This document shows, one piece after another, positions 31,287 through 32,189 of a DNA stretch of 32,189 bases. The notes under the pieces are model-generated. The model was not told the DNA's origin and did no database searches. It saw only the letters and a program-made list of their open reading frames with translations. Where the stretch lies: the NCBI GenBank assembly GCA_964536075.1, contig CAZHWO010000008.1, positions 1-32,189 of the forward strand, in the 5' to 3' direction. The position numbers and the translations under genes are program-made. Numbering within the stretch: the first letter of the stretch is position 1; the number at the start of each line of letters is the position of its first letter. The DNA comes from JAAZHK01 sp964536075 (GTDB taxonomy: Bacteria; Bacillota_I; Bacilli_A; RF39; UBA660).

Positions 31287-32100
31287 ATATTTCTTCCTCA
31301 TTTATTTCTTCTTCGTAATCTTCTTCCTGTTTTGGTCTTAGTTCATCAATCAACATCATACGAACATCATCAAGAGATAAATTATAGTATAATTCTCCTT
31401 TAACAGCAATAGAGATACGGCCTGTTTCTTCGGAAACAACCAAAGCAATAGCGTCAGTCTCTTCAGCTATCCCTAAAGCTGCCCGGTGTCTAGTACCTAA
31501 TTTTTTACCTGATTTAGAGTTGTTACTTGTTGGAAATACAGCACAGGCACTACTTATTCTATCACCTTGAATAATAACTCCGCCATCATGTAAGGGATTA
31601 TTAGGGAAGAAAATGGACACTAGTAATTCACTAGATAAATCAGCATATAATTTTTTACTTTTTTCAATATAATCAGATAAACTAATATCTCTTTCTAGGA
31701 CAATTAAGGCTCCAATTCTGGTTTTTCTTAAATAATCAACAGATTGAATAATTTCATATACTAGTTTTTCCCGTTCATCAACACTAAGGGTTTTATGTCT
31801 TCCTAATAGCTGACCTCGACCTAATTGNNNNNNNNNNAGAATACCACGAATCTCGGGTTGAAAAATAATGATTAAAGCTAAGGGACCCCACATAATAACA
31901 TACTCTAATAATAATCCCATCGTAACAAAGCCACAGAAATTACTAATTATTTTTAAGATGACAATAATCGTTACCCCTTTAAAAATTAAGGTTAACTTAA
32001 CATTATTTTTTATATTCTTTAGTATGTAGTATAAAAACACCCATACTAATATTATATCTACAAGATCTTTAAACCAATCTAAAACATTATTTAAAGTCAT
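31270..32100 (-). CDS. cdaA: Membrane diadenylate cyclase CdaA (10-N gap inside)
   Basis: A 276-aa enzyme (as written) making c-di-AMP from two ATP, controlling potassium and osmolyte homeostasis and wall balance. Three N-terminal helices (about 12-30, 37-56 and 60-80) precede the DAC domain. Catalytic motifs are NPLHDGG (168-174), where most homologues have DGA, and GTRHR (202-206). VVSEETGRISIA is the family's following strand. The tail is very acidic (EEDYEEEINEEEIYGKEN). The N-run at 31828-31837 falls between FQPEIRGIL and QLGRGQ. TTGGAGGAAAT precedes the ATG. First gene of the cdaA-cdaR pair. Confidence 0.94.
   Translation of the reverse strand: MTLNNVLDWFKDLVDIILVWVFLYYILKNIKNNVKLTLIFKGVTIIVILKIISNFCGFVTMGLLLEYVIMWGPLALIIIFQPEIRGIXXXXQLGRGQLLGRHKTLSVDEREKLVYEIIQSVDYLRKTRIGALIVLERDISLSDYIEKSKKLYADLSSELLVSIFFPNNPLHDGGVIIQGDRISSACAVFPTSNNSKSGKKLGTRHRAALGIAEETDAIALVVSEETGRISIAVKGELYYNLSLDDVRMMLIDELRPKQEEDYEEEINEEEIYGKEN
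31828..31837. other. Assembly gap of 10 N inside cdaA
   Basis: The reading frame stays open across the N-run, so the gene is probably intact in the organism. Homology suggests that only about four bases are missing. Confidence 0.9.
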
Positions 32101-32133
32101 ATCATTTCCTCCAATTGTTATTTATACCTATTT

Positions 32134-32163
32134 ATTATATCAAAATAATACTCGGTTAGTAAA
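32134..32163 (-). promoter_or_regulatory. Promoter of cdaA-cdaR
   Basis: Minus-strand TTTACT (32158-32163), an 18-base spacer and TATAAT (32134-32139) with TGA directly before it, so both a partial -35 and an extended -10 are present. The leader to the ATG at 32100 is about 25 bases. Confidence 0.65.
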
Positions 32164-32189
32164 GGGGCTTAGCAATTATTTCATATTTT

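Overview
The window is AT-rich chromosomal DNA from a low-GC Gram-positive bacterium (Bacillota). Gene order, Shine-Dalgarno sequences (AGGAGG or GGTGAT), lipobox lipoproteins, a PrkC/PrpC pair, the CdaA/CdaR pair and a YtgP-type flippase all point that way. TGA is used as a stop (ends of prpC and rlmN), so the code is standard and not the Mycoplasma code. Several proteins (the LRR surface protein and the TasA-like/FGE-like protein) are of kinds common in uncultured gut Bacilli and Clostridia. Two runs of N (100 and 10) suggest a draft or metagenome assembly. Nearly all genes lie on the minus strand.

Region 1 (1-9957, minus): a housekeeping block ordered priA, fmt, a 205-aa membrane protein, rlmN, prpC, prkC, rsgA, rpe, then a surface protein cut by the window edge. 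It resembles the classic Bacillus priA-to-rpe cluster, but def and rsmB are not in their usual places. A terminator plus promoter splits it after the 205-aa gene. The second half couples a 23S rRNA/tRNA methylase, a Ser/Thr phosphatase-kinase pair and a ribosome-assembly GTPase, with ATGA overlaps. The last gene joins a prepilin-like N-terminus to leucine-rich repeats.

Region 2 (10000-15250): a monocistronic TasA-like/FGE-like surface protein; a four-gene envelope operon (lipoprotein, acidic scaffold-like protein, DUF948, YtxH); trmB; and a tiny plus-strand coiled-coil protein that shares a terminator with the convergent flippase.

Region 3 (15259-22056): a unit holding a small membrane protein, leuS, a 55-aa Cse60-like protein and a MurJ/YtgP-type flippase; a divergent patatin-like phospholipase; and a DUF421 membrane protein.

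Region 4 (22102-32100): an ABC export system with two ATPases around one double-FtsX permease; a CtpA protease; a Fic protein followed by a membrane-anchored protein; a LolA-like lipoprotein; a plus-strand DUF378 gene running into the 100-N gap; and cdaA-cdaR for c-di-AMP synthesis.

The clearest structural theme is that seven terminator hairpins contain or touch the stop codon of the gene they end. A second theme is the use of extended -10 promoters (TGATATAAT, TGGTAGAAT) without clear -35 boxes. I saw no tRNA, rRNA, CRISPR, insertion sequence or phage module. Most of the window is ordinary core chromosome, and I found no convincing new defence or mobile system.
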